From: an uncultured Oscillospiraceae bacterium
GTDB lineage: Bacteria; Bacillota; Clostridia; Oscillospirales; Acutalibacteraceae
NCBI GenBank assembly: GCA_959601025.1
Contig: CAUGOD010000062.1
Coordinates: 1 to 7,061 of the forward strand
Direction: 5' to 3'
DNA length: 7,061 bases
This document shows, piece by piece, positions 6,706 to 7,061 of this stretch (position 1 is its first letter; the number at the start of each line of letters is the position of its first letter). The notes under the pieces are model-generated. The model saw only the letters and a program-made list of their open reading frames with translations, was not told the DNA's origin and searched no databases. The position numbers and the translations under genes were made by a program.

Positions 6706-6734
6706 AGTATAACAAAGGAAGAACGCGTGTTCAA
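6706..6734 (-). promoter_or_regulatory. Promoter of metA
   Basis: Read on the minus strand, the -35 TTGAAC (complement of 6729-6734) and the -10 TATACT (complement of 6706-6711) are 17 bp apart, with TG just upstream of the -10. The predicted start lies near 6699, giving a leader of about 40 bases. That is too short for a SAM riboswitch or T-box, so control, if any, is probably by a DNA-binding protein. A 5-bp dyad (6735-6739 with 6744-6748) directly abuts the -35. Confidence 0.75.
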
Positions 6735-6763
6735 CAGGATTTTTCCTGAAGCATGACTGCCTT

Positions 6764-6824
6764 ATGGAAATTGCCCAGTATCGGTTTCCATTATGAGGAA
6801 AAACAAGGCGGAATGCTATTCCTC
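6764..6824. repeat. Cluster of short inverted repeats between divergent promoters
   Basis: ATGGAAA (6764-6770) and TTTCCAT (6785-6791) form a perfect 7-bp dyad with a 14-base gap. GGAAT/ATTCC (6810-6814 with 6818-6822) forms a tight 13-base hairpin nested in GAGGAA/TTCCTC (6795-6800 with 6819-6824). None is followed by a T run on the plus strand. They lie between the metA promoter and the rRNA-type promoters and could be protein-binding sites or boundary structures. Chance is possible in such AT-rich DNA. Confidence 0.4.
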
Positions 6825-6844
6825 TAAAAAACCGAAAAAGATGC

Positions 6845-6873
6845 TTGACTTATCGAAATCCGCGTGGTATTCT
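6845..6873 (+). promoter_or_regulatory. Promoter P1 of a predicted rRNA operon
   Basis: The -35 TTGACT (6845-6850) and -10 TATTCT (6868-6873) have the ideal 17-bp spacer. It points away from metA, toward the end of the window. Transcription should start near 6880, where the first transcribed bases can form a small GTCG/CGAC hairpin (6880-6893). Confidence 0.75.
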
Positions 6874-6906
6874 AGATAAGTCGTCTGAGCGACGCTGCAA
6901 AAAGTC

Positions 6907-6935
6907 TTGACAAACCTCGACAGGTGTGTTAAGAT
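6907..6935 (+). promoter_or_regulatory. Promoter P2 of a predicted rRNA operon
   Basis: A perfect -35 TTGACA (6907-6912) and a good -10 TAAGAT (6930-6935) are 17 bp apart, exactly 62 bp downstream of P1. Tandem promoters of this strength are typical of rRNA operons in Firmicutes. Confidence 0.8.
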
Positions 6936-6968
6936 AATAAACGATCCGCTCGTTTTATGGCGAACGAA

Positions 6969-6999
6969 TTGACAAAATTTGCGACGCGGAGACGATAAG
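6969..6999 (+). promoter_or_regulatory. Possible third tandem promoter P3
   Basis: A perfect TTGACA (6969-6974) occurs 62 bp after the P2 -35. The -10 is poor: GATAAG at 6994-6999 needs a 19-bp spacer, while the 17-bp position reads ACGATA. It may be a weak or degenerate promoter. Confidence 0.4.
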
Positions 7000-7018
7000 C
7001 TCGTTAAGGGCAAAGGGG

Positions 7019-7037
7019 ACCTTGAAAATTAAACAAC
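7019..7037 (+). promoter_or_regulatory. boxA-like rRNA leader sequence
   Basis: The bases ACCTTGAAAATTAAACAAC resemble the CTTTGAAAACTGAA-type boxA antitermination element found in Firmicute rRNA leaders and spacers. Together with the tandem promoters upstream it suggests that a 16S rRNA gene begins shortly after position 7061. No mature rRNA sequence lies inside the window. Confidence 0.65.
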
Positions 7038-7061
7038 GAGAAAGAGACGAAGCATCGGAAG

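Noticed and set aside
6816..7013. 65-codon minus-strand open frame
   Set aside because: It covers the tandem rRNA-type promoters, has no ribosome site that I can see, and its product has no recognisable feature.

Overview
The window looks like chromosomal DNA of a GC-rich, gut-type clostridial Firmicute, probably Oscillospiraceae/Ruminococcaceae-like. The evidence is a T-box riboswitch, consensus TTGACA/TATAAT promoters, AGGAGG-type ribosome binding sites, a tRNA-Val with encoded CCA and a clostridial-style rRNA leader. The protein families fit. The species cannot be fixed from sequence alone.

Layout. (1) 1-300: a T-rich tract, a near-perfect sigma-A promoter, tRNA-Val(GAC) and an intrinsic terminator. 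(2) About 413-740: a promoter and a complete T-box leader. The helices around its specifier loop can be drawn and place codon UGG (Trp) in the specifier position. It ends in a 16-bp terminator hairpin. (3) 851-5111, plus strand: four genes under that leader. They are a lipoprotein substrate-binding protein (trpX-like), a permease (trpY-like), an ATPase (trpZ-like) and a TrpB2-type tryptophan synthase beta chain. A strong hairpin at 5177-5231 ends the operon. (4) 5230-6658, minus strand: metA (homoserine O-acetyltransferase type, Glu111) followed 16 nt later by a small HD-domain hydrolase, with a recognisable promoter upstream of metA. (5) 6845-7061, plus strand: two good promoters and a weaker third whose -35 boxes are exactly 62 bp apart, then a boxA-like leader sequence. 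This is the expected entrance to an rRNA operon whose 16S gene would start just beyond the window.

How it works together. When tRNA-Trp is uncharged, the T-box should let transcription continue into an uptake system and an indole-to-tryptophan enzyme. The cell could then import tryptophan (or possibly a related aromatic compound) and also make it from indole and serine, without trpA in this window. The four proteins of this operon contain only three tryptophans in about 1,370 residues, which suits genes that must be translated during tryptophan starvation. The metA-HD pair is a separate, convergent unit concerned with methionine synthesis.

I found no mobile element, CRISPR array or phage gene. 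The most interesting content is the tryptophan-acquisition operon with its regulation and the evenly spaced rRNA-type promoters.
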